From: Glandiceps talaboti
Lineage: Eukaryota; Hemichordata; Enteropneusta; Spengelidae
Reading direction: 5' to 3'
Length of the DNA: 64,000 bases
Assembly: GCF_964340395.1 (NCBI RefSeq)
Contig: NC_135556.1
Span: 1,231,001-1,295,000 of the forward strand
The notes beneath the pieces were generated by a model that did not search any database, was not told the DNA's origin, and was given only the letters and a program-made list of their open reading frames with translations. Numbering within the stretch: the stretch's first letter is position 1; every line of letters begins with the position of its first letter. The translations under genes were made by a program, and so were the position numbers. This document shows positions 11,501 through 21,480 of the stretch, in pieces.

Positions 11501-13746
11501 GTGAGCTTCCATTCCACGGTAACCCCTGAGTAGTCGGACACCTTCCTGGTCACTGGAACACACCCCTCTGGCTGTGGCATTGTGCATTCTGCCTTCTCCA
11601 TCTCGTGCTCCTCCTGTTTGGTACAATGTTTGCATGACAGCCCACATGGACGGCGTGAAAGCCCATCGGCATTAAGGTGACTCCGGCCTGCTCGATGTTC
11701 AATGGTAAAATCATACTCCTGCAACTTCTGGAGCCATCGTGCTATCTGACCTTCTGGATTGTGGAAATTCATCAGCCACTGTAGTGCAGAATGGTCTGTT
11801 CTGATAATGAACTTCCTACCATACAAATAGTGATGAAATTGGTCTACCGCTCGTACCACAGCAAGCAGCTCCCGTCGAGTAACACAATACCGGCGCTCGG
11901 GTCCACTCAACACTTTACTGTAATATGATAGCGGCCGTTCTTCGCCATCTTGACATTGCGACAGAACAGCACCAATGGCACTATCACTTGCATCGGTATC
12001 TATAATCAATTTACCATCTGACTGTGGAAAACCAAGAACTGGAGCAGACGTCAACCTCTGCTTTAGAGTGTCAAAGGCCACTTGGCAGTCTATATTCCAG
12101 GTAAATGGGTGTCCCTTTCTTGTAAGCTGGTGTAGGGGTCTGGCTAAAGCTGCAAATGAGGCCACAAATTTCCTGTAGTAAGAGCAAAAACCAAGGAACG
12201 CCCTGACCTCTCTCACATTAGATGGAACTGGCCAGGAAGTGACAGCATCTGTCTTAGTAGCATCTGTAGATACACCAGCCTCACTGACTACATGACCAAG
12301 AAAGGTAACCCTACGCCTCAGCAGCTCACACTTACGAGGATTAAGCTTCAGGCTAGCCCTTTGAAGTTTCACCATGACCTGTCTAAGGTTACCCAGCTCT
12401 TCATGGAAGCTCTTTCCATGCACGATAATGTCATCCAAGTAGACAAGGACAACAGTCCAAGGCAGGCCCCGCAGCACCTGCTCCATTAATCTTTCAAAAG
12501 TTGCAGGTGCATTGCATAATCCGAAAGGCATTACTGCAAATTGCCAGAGACCACTCCCAGCCGTGAAACTTGTTTTTTCTCGATCTGTACTGTCCATCTC
12601 CACCTGCCAGTACCCACTCTTCAAGTCCAGCGTTGAGAACCAAGATGACCCGGCAAGTGCATCCAGAGTTGTGTCAGTTCTTGGCAAGGGGTAAGAATCC
12701 TTTCGTGTGACCTCATTTAATTTACGATAGTCCACACAAAATCTAGTTGACCCATCCTTTTTTCTAACCAACACAATGGGCGAGGCCCATGGACTACAGG
12801 TTGGCTCTATTATACCATCTTGATGCATTTTGTCAATTTCCCTCATGGCCTCAGCTTGTTTCACGGGTGGCAATCTTCTTGGTCGTTGACGGATAGGTTG
12901 TGCATCACCGGTGTTAATAGTGTGCTTAACAACTGTCGTCCTGCCTAAGTCATCACTGCCTTTAGAGAACACACCTTGGAATTCAATCAGGAAATTCCTC
13001 AATGACTCCTGTTGCTCTTTGGTCAGTCCTTCTGAACTACGTTCATACAAGTCCTTTACATGTACTGGTAATTCAGCTGAATGGGACAACTGATTCACCT
13101 GGTTTGGGACTGGCTGATTGTCCTGGTTCTGGTCTGGTACCTCTATATGGTTAACAGGTTCAATGGTGGCCACTCTGGCACCTTTCCTCAGTCTCCTTCG
13201 CTGATTAGTCAGGTTCATCAGCCTTACTGGAAAGTAATCAGCACCAATATCAACCAGTGTTTTCCCTACAATGACCCCAGCATCAGACTTCTCCCTAACA
13301 GGCTCAACAAGTCCCCAACCATTACATCTATTTACTCCCTTCAATCGTCCCAAAACCACAGCCTCACTCATGGGTGGCAGAGTGACACTCTTATCCATGA
13401 AAACTCGACAGCAAGACAGCTCTTCAACAGGGACATGTGTCTCCACCTGTTTCAACAATGGTACAGCACAATCACCAATGCGGAGGCATCCATTCACAAG
13501 ATCAGGGGTACTTTCATGCTGCATGAAGAAATCTGACCCAAGTAAGACTTCATCAGAAATGTCGGCAACCCACACATCATGCTGCACAGTTATTTGTCCA
13601 ATCTTGATTGATAGAAATCCCCGTCCCTTAATTGGGGATGTACCACCAAAAGCCGTCTTCATGAATGAGTTGTTTAACAGTTTGACGGAAGGGGGTAATG
13701 CATCTCTCCCTTGCATCAGTACGTCAGTCCGAATTATAGTTGCATC
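11491..13746 (-). pseudogene. gypsy pol, protease C-terminal part, reverse transcriptase and RNase H
   Basis: A long open frame. After the rest of the protease ('VLLGSDFFMQH') comes the RT: 'WASPIVLVRKKDGSTRFCVD', 'LDLKSGYWQ', 'FGLCNAPATFERLM', and the catalytic YLDD at 12430-12441. RNase H follows ('IDTDASDSAIGAVLSQ', 'TRRELLAVVRAV', 'RTDHSALQWL') and ends with 'GRSHLNADGLSRRP'. RT copies the element RNA and RNase H degrades the template. The open frame formally starts at 13869, but its first part is out of frame with the protease motif and is probably not translated as such. Confidence 0.92.
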
Positions 13747-13747
13747 A

Positions 13748-13918
13748 ACCAGTATCGAGTACAATTTTACAAGGAATGCCTTCAACCATGCCATCAATCT
13801 TCGGTGTATACTGTTGCCCAGCCATTCTACCTGTGTGTATAATCTTATCGGGGGCGTTGATGTTACCATTACTACTAGCTGAATTCTGCCCCACGAACCC
13901 AGCTACTGCTCGTTTCCC
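13748..13918 (-). pseudogene. gypsy pol, N-terminal protease part in the -1 frame
   Basis: In the -1 frame relative to gag an uninterrupted reading runs from the slippery heptamer to 'IVLDTG' (DTG at 13748-13756), the aspartic-protease active site preceded by 'KIDGMVEGIPCK'. Directly after DTG the frame meets TGA. The continuation ('DATIIRTDVLMQG') lies in the gag-phase frame, so one small indel at about 13747 separates active site and body. The protease would mature Gag and Gag-Pol. Confidence 0.8.
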
Positions 13919-15441
13919 GATGGCCTAGTTGCAGATTTGATATGGCCTGTTTTCTCAGGACACTCCCTGGCAAAATGTCCCTCGTTGTCACATATCCAAC
14001 ACTTTCCATTCCTTAGAGCCTGCTTTGCTCTACGTGGCTGCTGACTTTGTTTACTTTCCAACTTCTCCATAATCTTCTCAAACATTTGAGTGAGATATGT
14101 ATGTGACTGTTCTTTTTTATCCAAGCCACTTGTTTCCATTGTATTGCTTTCAGTAGTGGCCCGGCGAACAAACTCATCACTTCTGTGGTGGTGGCTTCTA
14201 CTTTTACAAGCCAAAAAGAATGACTCCAACTCTAAAGCGACCTCTAGAGCTTTATACAGTGTACTTGGTTTAGCCTGTCTTAGTCTAAGTCGCATATCAT
14301 CATTGTTAATGGCATCCACAAACTGATCACAGGCCAGGTCATCTTGCAAATCACTAGACATGGTAGGATAAGCCAATCTCACTAGTCGTTCAATGTCACC
14401 AGCCAATGCAGGAAGTGTCTCATCCTTTCCCCTAACACGATTCTTAAAACGGACCCGTGAAATATCAGTCTGATGAGCAGTACCATATCTACCTGCTAGA
14501 GCTGTCACCAGTGCCTTGTAGTTTCTCCGTTTATCTTCAGGTAGGTTACTCAGTACGGTTAGTGCGGATCCTTTCAAACTGGACGCTAGAAACAAAGCCT
14601 GTTGTTGTTCATCCCAACCATTCATTTGTGAAACCAATTCAAACTGTGCCTGGTAGGCTTCCCAGAGTGTAGAGCCATCAAACACAGTTGGCCTCTGAAG
14701 TGGTTTACCACTGGCAACATTAGAGGAATTAAGTGTTGGTTGGGGTACTTTCAGCGAGGTGCTATCAGGCCTAGGTGTTGAAATATCGAAGGGTACCGGC
14801 TGAGTGGAATAATCAGCTGCACCACTAGAGGGCAGTATAACCTGAGGGGTTGATGTATATTGTTGAAAGGTTTTCTCTAATTTCCTATCAATGTCTTTCA
14901 TGAAACCATATTGTACTTCCTGTACCTCATGGTTGGTTGCCTTTAAACTACCAATCATCTCTGCTAACCTCTTCTGTTCTCCCTCCATGGCAGTAACTCT
15001 ATCACTAACTGCTTCATTCCTCCGTTTGACCTCTTCAAGACCCCTACTTGTCTGCTGTTGAAAGGCTGTTACTGTCTGGATATGACCCATTATTTCTTCC
15101 TGTATTTTCTCTAATTGGCCACTTGTCCGTTGTTGACTCATTTTCTGTGATGATGTTATTTTCCCACTCATCTCTGCCATCATTACCTTCTGTTCTGAAT
15201 GCATGCCCAGTAGTATTTCCATCCATGGGTCACTACGTGACTTGGCATAGGTGGCCTGTACTGAACCAGTAGCCCCCTCCGTGGTAAATTCTGGTTCTTC
15301 CCATATCACCGTAGTTTCCGGTTTTGATTGAAGTGTAACATCATGCGTTTCTTCTAGGCCAGAATCTACTTCCGGTTGACGCAAATTACTCGCCTTCTCT
15401 GTAAACACCACTTCTGACATGTTATGTGATTTATCAGCCAT
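13903..15441 (-). CDS. gypsy gag (capsid-nucleocapsid polyprotein)
   Basis: Gag assembles the particle and packages element RNA. The frame is open for 541 codons from an ATG at 15528, but that ATG lies inside the LTR and its reading crosses the primer binding site. The ATG at 15441 ('MADKSHNM') gives 512 residues and is the likelier start. The N-terminal half is polar and probably coiled-coil (EEVKRRNEAVSDRVTAMEGE). The middle has a retrotransposon-gag capsid pattern ('LWEAYQAQFELVSQMNGW', 'FLASSLKGSALTVLSNL'). Near the C-terminus is a CCHC zinc knuckle, CWICDNEGHFAREC (13960-14001). The TAG stop is at 13903-13905. Unlike pol, gag is intact. Confidence 0.9.
   Translation of the reverse strand: MADKSHNMSEVVFTEKASNLRQPEVDSGLEETHDVTLQSKPETTVIWEEPEFTTEGATGSVQATYAKSRSDPWMEILLGMHSEQKVMMAEMSGKITSSQKMSQQRTSGQLEKIQEEIMGHIQTVTAFQQQTSRGLEEVKRRNEAVSDRVTAMEGEQKRLAEMIGSLKATNHEVQEVQYGFMKDIDRKLEKTFQQYTSTPQVILPSSGAADYSTQPVPFDISTPRPDSTSLKVPQPTLNSSNVASGKPLQRPTVFDGSTLWEAYQAQFELVSQMNGWDEQQQALFLASSLKGSALTVLSNLPEDKRRNYKALVTALAGRYGTAHQTDISRVRFKNRVRGKDETLPALAGDIERLVRLAYPTMSSDLQDDLACDQFVDAINNDDMRLRLRQAKPSTLYKALEVALELESFFLACKSRSHHHRSDEFVRRATTESNTMETSGLDKKEQSHTYLTQMFEKIMEKLESKQSQQPRRAKQALRNGKCWICDNEGHFARECPEKTGHIKSATRPSGNEQ
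13912..13918 (-). promoter_or_regulatory. Candidate -1 ribosomal frameshift heptamer at the gag-pro junction
   Basis: On the - strand GGGAAAC is read in the gag frame as G GGA AAC, a classic X XXY YYZ slippery site, two codons before the gag stop. After a 6-nt spacer, TAGCTG and CAGCTA (13900-13905 and 13876-13881) can form a 6-bp stem enclosing an 18-nt loop. A GGGGC in the loop (13888-13892) could pair with GCCCC (13851-13855) to make a pseudoknot. The -1 frame leads directly into the protease. Confidence 0.7.
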
Positions 15442-15459
15442 CCCAAATGTTTCAGAAGA

Positions 15460-15476
15460 TCCCACTTCTGACACCA
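15460..15476 (-). other. Primer binding site (tRNA-Leu type)
   Basis: On the - strand TGGTGTCAGAAGTGGGA lies one base inside the 5' LTR. Its complement, TCCCACTTCTGACACCA, looks like the CCA-bearing 3' end of a leucine tRNA. The assignment is from memory of tRNA-Leu acceptor ends. Confidence 0.8.
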
Positions 15477-15477
15477 A

Positions 15478-15871
15478 TGTTACGACGTTTATAGTTCGAC
15501 TAGGATCTTCTGAATTGAATGCAGTCACTACAGTCAGGGGTCACTCGGGGTCATGCAATCACACTAAAAGATGTACACGTCACTCAAGGAATGCAACAGA
15601 TGAATCCTTTAACTTTAATGCTCACCGGTCTGAATGCTCACCATCTACATTCAGTGGGTTACAGTGGATGCAGCACTAGTAAACTCACACCAGAAATGGC
15701 GGTTGAGTTGTCAGGAATCACTAAACTTGACGCACCATGTCTCAGCTACGTAACTACTCTCCAATTGTCTTATCTGAGAACCCAGAATCCCTTGTGTCTA
15801 ACTTACAAGTCATATATGCGACAGCGCCATCTACGACCACTTTCCAATGTCTTAAATTGCCATGCATCACA
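15478..15871 (-). repeat. 5' LTR of the gypsy element
   Basis: 394 bp, identical to 9300-9693 except at 15511. In the element's orientation it should carry promoter, transcription start and polyadenylation signals, which I could not place. It includes an in-frame ATG upstream of gag (15528). Confidence 0.95.
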
Positions 15872-16090
15872 ATATTGAGCTCATTTGAGTGTCTACTTTC
15901 ATACACATGTACATGTATTATCGTATTAACCTCATTTGAGTGTCTACACTCATACACATGTCCATGTATTATCATATTGACCTCATTTGAGTGTCTACAC
16001 TCATACACATGTACATGTATTATCGTATTAACCTCATTTGAGTGTCTACATTCATACACATGTCCATGTATTATCGTATTGACCTCATTT
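15872..16090 (+). repeat. 51-bp tandem repeat, right part
   Basis: Just over four units of the array interrupted by the gypsy element, with the words cctcatttgagtgtctaca and catgtacatgtattatcg. It starts with the duplicated ATAT. Confidence 0.9.
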
Positions 16091-16095
16091 ATTAT

Positions 16096-17250
16096 TCCCT
16101 GCCGGACGAAGTCCGGGACGGGGACTTATGGATTGGGTTCCATCTGTCCGTGCGTCTGTCTGTCCGTCCGCAGCCGTTTCTTGGAGATGCCTGGACCAAT
16201 TTTTTTCAAACTTGGCACAGGGGCAACATACAATGGCATACATATGCATGTCAATTTGTTTCATGATACGATCCAATATGGCCGCCTAGCAGCCATTTTG
16301 TTTGCAAATTTTCCCTGTCTAAAGCCATAACTCAGACGTGCTTGAACAGATCTCATTCAAAGTTGGTATTAGGACAGTGTTCTATGACATACATGTGCAT
16401 ATCCATTTTCATCATGACACGATCCAATATGGCTGCCTGGCAGCCATTTGGTTTGCAAATTTTCCCTGTCTAAAGCCATAACTCAGGCGTGCTTGAACAG
16501 ATCTCATTCAAAGTTGGTATTAGGACAGTGTTCTATGACATACATGTGCATATTCATTGTTGTTGTGATACGATCCAATATGACCGCCTGGCAGCCATTT
16601 TCTTTGCGATTTTTCTATGTCCAAAGCCATAACCATGTGGAGTCATGATGGGTGAATGGCTAGCGTGACTGGCTTGGAATCTACAGGTTGCAGGTTCGAG
16701 CCCCGTCGCTGCCTGCTGTGTGTTTCTGAGTGGCTAAAGTCCTTGGGCAAGATTTGAACCACGACTGTGCCTCAGTCAACCCAGCTGTATAACTGGGGAC
16801 CTGGTAGGATGTAGGTTGCAATGTGAAGGCTTTAATCCTATGCGCTTAAATGGCTGCAATGGATTGTATGCTCCCCGGGGTGTTGAGGAAGACTAAAGGG
16901 CCGTTGTGCCATTCTGATCCGAGCCAGGGGTAATAATTGTAAAGCGCTTTGAGCACGGAGTGGGAAAGCGCTATATAAGAAACCAACATTATTATTATTA
17001 TAACTCAGACATGCTTGAACAGATCTCATTCAAAGTTGGTATTAGGACAGTGTTCTATGACATACATGTGCATATCCATTTTCGTCGTGACACAATCCAA
17101 TATGGCTGCCTGGCAGCCATTTTGTTTGTGAATTTTCCATGTCCAAAGCCATAACTCAGACATAGTTGAACAGATCACATTCAAAGTTGGTATTAGGACA
17201 GTGTTCTATGACATACATGTGCATATCCATTTTCATTGTGATATGATCCC
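16096..17250 (+). repeat. Dispersed repeat family B: hairpin head and tandem ~190-bp units
   Basis: Begins with the hairpin CCGGACGAAGTCCGG (about 16102-16116) and a ctgtctgtccgtccg microsatellite. About four units follow, with 'ccataactcagacgtgctt', 'aaagttggtattaggacag', 'acatacatgtgcatatcc' and 'gatccaatatggccgcc'. The third unit is interrupted by the SINE at 16634-16999. A related head occurs at 22683. Non-coding. Confidence 0.75.
16634..16999 (+). mobile_element. tRNA-derived SINE with flanking target-site duplication
   Basis: A 366-bp insertion interrupts a family B unit. It is flanked by ATAAC on both sides (16629-16633 and 17000-17004). The 5' part is tRNA-like: a box-A-like tgggtgaatggctagcg and a box B ggttcgagccc about 35 bp later, as needed for internal RNA polymerase III promotion. 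The 3' tail has 'gtaaagcgctttgagcac', 'aaagcgctatataag' and a terminal (ATT)n. The aagcgc...gcgct tail resembles the 3' end of the LINE at 51.6 kb, so that LINE type may have supplied the RT. Confidence 0.88.
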
Positions 17251-17253
17251 CCA

Positions 17254-17681
17254 TACCCGACCAATCCTTTATTGCTGTAGGCAATGTGTTCCATGTCCAA
17301 CAAGCAGACACAACATATCTAAGTCTGTTTGATTTAGGTTCACAAGTGTTGTTGCGTGATCAGAGTAGTGATAATTCCTTAAAAGCCAATCATAGCGGGG
17401 ACTATGTCATTCTCAATGACTTGTTCTACAAATGATAGGTTTCAATACCTGCCTTCAGGTCGCCAGTTACGTGTGCTAAGGGCTCATATAAACACCTGTA
17501 AGAAGTCTTTTATCCCATCGGCAGTTGCCGTTTTAAACACGAGCATTCCAAAATCATTAACAAGGGGCAAAGCCCCCATCTTTTACAGTTTAGATTTTTA
17601 GTCAATTCTGGACGGTTAATACGGTCCTCCATTTTATACAACTGTCCATTTTATACAGCGTCTTTGTCTTTTAATGCAACA
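17254..17681 (+). mobile_element. LINE 3' fragment (end of RT ORF and 3' UTR), left half
   Basis: The frame at 17404-17601 contains 'LPSGRQLRVLRAHINTCKK' and 'FIPSAVAVLNTSIP', the pattern at the C-terminus of CR1/L2-like RT ORFs. The 3' UTR is interrupted at TTAA (17682) by the foldback element and resumes after 20101, ending in a (tctta)n tail near 20222. Confidence 0.65.
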
Positions 17682-20101
17682 TTAAAAGTGATTCAAAATG
17701 CTCAGATTCACTATCGCTAATTTGCTAGACGACATGTTTGTGAAATGCATTCTGGTTTTAAAACTTTTCAAAAGCGTCTGCAAGCACCTTAAAATGACCT
17801 TTTTTCAGTCACTTCCCTTCGGATTTACTTCGAGAGTTTTCGGGTATTTTCGGTCCCACCTAGACCACAGGATTTTATGACGTCATAAGGGGTACACGTT
17901 AGCACTAAGACTATGACGAGCATAGTCACTAGGTGAATAAAACTCAACAGCATTGTGAAAAAATACATTGCTAGTGGTTGTAACAGACATCAGTAAACAA
18001 AAACTACACTCTACATGTCTTATTAACCAACATTTACCGATATTTACTCACACTTTCTGACTAATTGGCAGTGTCTGTGGGTATAAATGCTAAAATATTA
18101 TCTCCCCATATTATGGCAAAATAAATCAAAACGGCTAGACTACAGTGTAGATATACATAAACACTTGTAATGTCGCTCGCGTGTTTCAATTTATTTATCT
18201 GATTTTTTTATTATTTGCCGAGGAGAAGCATTACAATATCTTCGACAGGCATGGCGTCGACAGCATATTATAGCCCACTGTACTCGACTATACTCACTGA
18301 TGTCGCCTTTTGAACGGCGCGTTTAGCAACAAAGTAAACATATTTATCTTGAATAAATATACTAGCTATTAGATTGCCATATTATCAGCAATAAAATTGT
18401 AAAGAATTGAGGAAATTTCGTGAGTTTAGTGTTGTCATTTACATGACTTTAGCAACTTGTCTGGAAGAAAACTTGTATGGTTTCCCTGCCTTGTTGCGAT
18501 ATCACTTAATTTAATGCAACAAGCCTATTTAATATACATTAGAAGAATTCTGTAACGAATCATGGTATTCGAAGTATACAGTTTAGGAAACCAACAAATC
18601 AAATATCGCGATGTGTTCATGATATTAAATATGATTGGACAATATTGACGTCGGCAATCAGGTCGTGATCCCAGCACATGGTTATGAAAGAAAGCCTGCA
18701 ACTAGATACTTGGCTAGCCACGTCCAGTTTCTCAGGGTTTGTTTTGAAGTTAGAGACGTTATTTGTGTACGACTTGAAGAATTTTACAATATATCTGATT
18801 GATAAATATGGATTACATCAACACGTGGATAAATTTAACCTGACACGAATGTGCGCTGTGCTCTCCCGATTCCATACGTACATTGTACATACACTGCTTC
18901 AGCTTTGATCGGCGGAACTATCCTAGTATAAGTTTACTGCCGCGGCCGCGGTGACTGCACAAAACTTGACAACACTACCCCTCTACCGATATATTATAAT
19001 CACCTGTATACCGTAATAAAAACAAGCAATAATTCGAGTCCCCAACAAGTCGATGAGACCTACTTCTGTTCTGTCCGATCCGAATGCGAGTTTCTTAGGT
19101 TTTATATGGGTTTCAGACTCGGACTAGAGTATTACGCCCTAGACAATAATAGATGTAAACTTGTGTTCGCAAGCCAAACATGTGACAATACAAGACCACA
19201 ACGAAAACTGTGAAAAATTTACAGGTCAGTCTCATTTTATATATGGACAAAAAAATTAGGTCGGTGACAGTTCCATTTACATGATGCAATGACTCGGAGC
19301 GTACATCCGTATGCTCGCAGCAAATCGAATCAATTAGTGTATTATGGCACCAATAAATATATTGTGGCACATGTCCCGATACGCCTTCTTGAAGTTTCCC
19401 ATCGGTATTCTAATAGCTAGTATATTTATTCGAGATGAAATATGTTTACTTTGTTGTTAAATGCACTGTTCAAAAGGCGACGCGAGTACGATTGGGCTAA
19501 AATATGCCGTCCTTGGCCCGGGGATGCCGTCAAACGTCACGACGGTATGGTAATGCTTCTTGTCGGCAAATAATAAAAAATCAGCTAAATAAAAGTCAAT
19601 GAATGTGAAACACGCGACATTACAAGTGTTTATATATATCTAGTCTAGCCGTTTTGATTTATTTTACCATAATATGGGGAGATCATATTTTAGCATTTAT
19701 ACCCACAGACACTGCCAATTAGTCAGAAAGTGTGAGTAAATATCGGTAAATGTTGGTTAATAAGACATGTAGAGTGTAGTTTTTGTTTACTGATGTCTAT
19801 TACAACCACCAGCAATGTATTTTTTCACAATGCTGTTGACTTTTATTCACCTGTTGACTACGCTCGTCATAGGCTACGTGCTAACCATGTCTCCTTATGA
19901 CATCATAAAATCCCGTGGTCTAGGTGGGACCGGAAATACCCGAAAACTCTCGAAGTAAATCCGAAGGGAAGTGACTGAAAAAAGGTCATTTTAAGGTGTT
20001 TGCAGACGCTTTTGAAAAGTTTTAAAACCAGAATGCATTTCACAAACATGTAGTCTAGCAAATTAGCGATAGTGAATGTGAGCATTTTGAATCACCTTTA
20101 A
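17682..20101. mobile_element. Foldback-type DNA element with ~700-bp inverted arms at TTAA
   Basis: The left arm (about 17686-18375) and right arm (about 19385-20097) are inverted copies with few differences. Both end in the sequence starting AAGTGATTCAAAATGCTC or AGGTGATTCAAAATGCTC next to TTAA (17682-17685 and 20098-20101). The flanks join into one LINE 3' UTR, which supports a clean insertion with TTAA duplication, as in piggyBac-type transposons. About 1 kb between the arms has no recognisable transposase. Each arm has the same 60-codon ORF (17698-17880 and 19903-20085), which I regard as incidental. Non-autonomous element. Confidence 0.8.
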
Positions 20102-20222
20102 TATTGTTTTATTTACATTGTTGTTCTTGTAACCTGTCTGTTGTTTTATATGTATCACCTAGTGCCAAAGGCAAATTTCCATGTTTCAGTAGACAATAAA
20201 GTATGTCTTATCTTATCTTATA
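20098..20222 (+). mobile_element. LINE 3' fragment, right half with (TCTTA)n tail
   Basis: Continuation of the LINE 3' UTR after the foldback insertion, ending in acaataaagtatg and a ttatcttatctta tail. The simple-repeat tail is typical of CR1/L2-like insertions. Confidence 0.6.
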
Positions 20223-20444
20223 TATTATTTGATTTCTAATCTAACTCTACATCACTAGTTCACTGCAGGGCCTAAAATTTCTGAATTTGCTGTCACAGTT
20301 CTTCAGATTGATGCAGTTGGGAGAGAGAAGGCCGATTAGGGAAGAGCAAAGCAATGTATGTTATGGAAGGTAAAATATGGAGGGTACATATGTAAAACTT
20401 TTAAAAAATGAATTAAGGTTGGCTTTTGTTTGTTTTTATTTCAG

Positions 20445-20522
20445 ATAAAAAATATGTGGATAGATGATGCTCTTTCTCAACTACAGTTTGTAAACAAAAA
20501 AGGAGCCAGAATTGTCAGAGAG
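20445..20522 (+). CDS. MRPL22: MRPL22 third recognised coding exon
   Basis: A 78-bp phase-0 exon after a tttttatttcag acceptor. It reads 'IKNMWIDDALSQLQFVNKKG' then ARIVRE, matching the uL22m segment (M.ID.AL.QL.F..KKGA.I..E). The donor is gtacat at 20523, a weaker site than the gtaagt donors of the other exons. Confidence 0.9.
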
Positions 20523-20812
20523 GTACATGTTTAACCATCATCTTTGAGTAATTATGTGGAATAGCACAACCGAGCAATAAAGTGTAGTTCAGTAGTGACG
20601 GCTATAGGTACAAAAAAGTTTAAGGATTGATTTTTGTGTGTGTGTGCATGCATCTGCATATACGTGCATGTGTGCATACGTTTGCACATGTACATGACTG
20701 TAAATGACATTCCTTTCGATATCTAGATGGGAAATTGATCAAATGAAAATAATCGCAGAACAGGTGTGTGATTTAGGGATAGTACCATGTAAGAATGGAA
20801 GTTTATTGTTAG

Positions 20813-20875
20813 CACAACTGAACTGAGGTTCAGTAGTGCTATAGGGATCGCCCGGCATCTGTCTGTCTGTCTGTC

Positions 20876-20947
<72 letters not shown>

Positions 20948-21480
20948 CAACTTAAAGTCAAAAACCGCTGAACCGATTGCCACGATATTTGATGGGTCCA
21001 TTACCTTGGGTGTCTAGTTGGGAAATTGTTCAAATCAAAATGATCGCATCACAGATGTGTGATTTGGGTCAAAAATGTGATTTTTGGTCAAAAAACTTAA
21101 ACTCAGAAACTACTGTACTGGGCAGATTGGTGCGAAATTTGGTGGGAACATTCTCAAGGGGATGTAAAGTAAGATTTGTCCATGACGGGATGATTCCATC
21201 AGTGATATGCAAATTAGGGCTAAAAATGTGTCTTTTTGGTTAAAAATCTATAATTCCAACACTACTGAGCAGATTGGGCTGAAATTTAATGGGAATGTAT
21301 CTAGGGATGTATGGACAAAGAAATATTAAGCATACCATGATTCCATGAGTGATATGCAAATTAGGTGTAAAAATGTTCATTTTTGGTCAAAAACTTATAT
21401 CTCAAAAAGTACGAAGTGAATGAGTTTGAAACTTGGTGAGATGTTTCTAGAAGTGTTATTCTATATCATTGCTTTTCCTC
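20813..21480 (+). repeat. Composite dispersed repeat family A, copy with hairpin head and (TG)n
   Basis: The head is the hairpin of tagcacaactgaactgag and gttcagtagtgcta, followed by (TCTG)n, (TG)n to 20943, then 'aaaaccgctgaaccgattgc' and units with 'tgatatgcaaattagggct' and 'tgggctgaaatttaatggg'. It is truncated before the cctagcaac block. The ORF made of HTHTHT in this microsatellite is not a gene. Confidence 0.8.

Larger units (their letters stand above)
9300..15871 (-). mobile_element. Ty3/gypsy LTR retrotransposon, nearly full length, recently inserted, frameshifted
   Basis: The element is 6572 bp on the - strand, antisense to MRPL22 within its intron. It has 394-bp LTRs with TG...CA ends, a tRNA-Leu-type primer binding site, a purine tract, gag with a CCHC knuckle, and pol in the order protease, RT, RNase H, integrase, which is the Ty3/gypsy order. 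A 4-bp duplication (ATAT at 9296-9299 and 15872-15875) flanks it. The two LTRs differ at one site (base 9333 c against 15511 t), which implies a recent insertion. At least four frame breaks in pol (about 13747, 11500, 11228 and 10985) mean this copy, as assembled, cannot encode an intact Pol. No envelope gene is seen. Confidence 0.93.

Noticed and set aside
13869-13905. Gag-pol expression by read-through of the gag TAG
   Set aside because: Gag and the long pol reading share a phase, which first suggested suppression. But the protease active-site motif is in the -1 frame here, so in-phase read-through would give a meaningless peptide. A frameshift fits better.
16838-17029. Small ORFs within the SINE and neighbouring repeats
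   Set aside because: They coincide with non-coding repeat sequence on the opposite strand and are not conserved between units.
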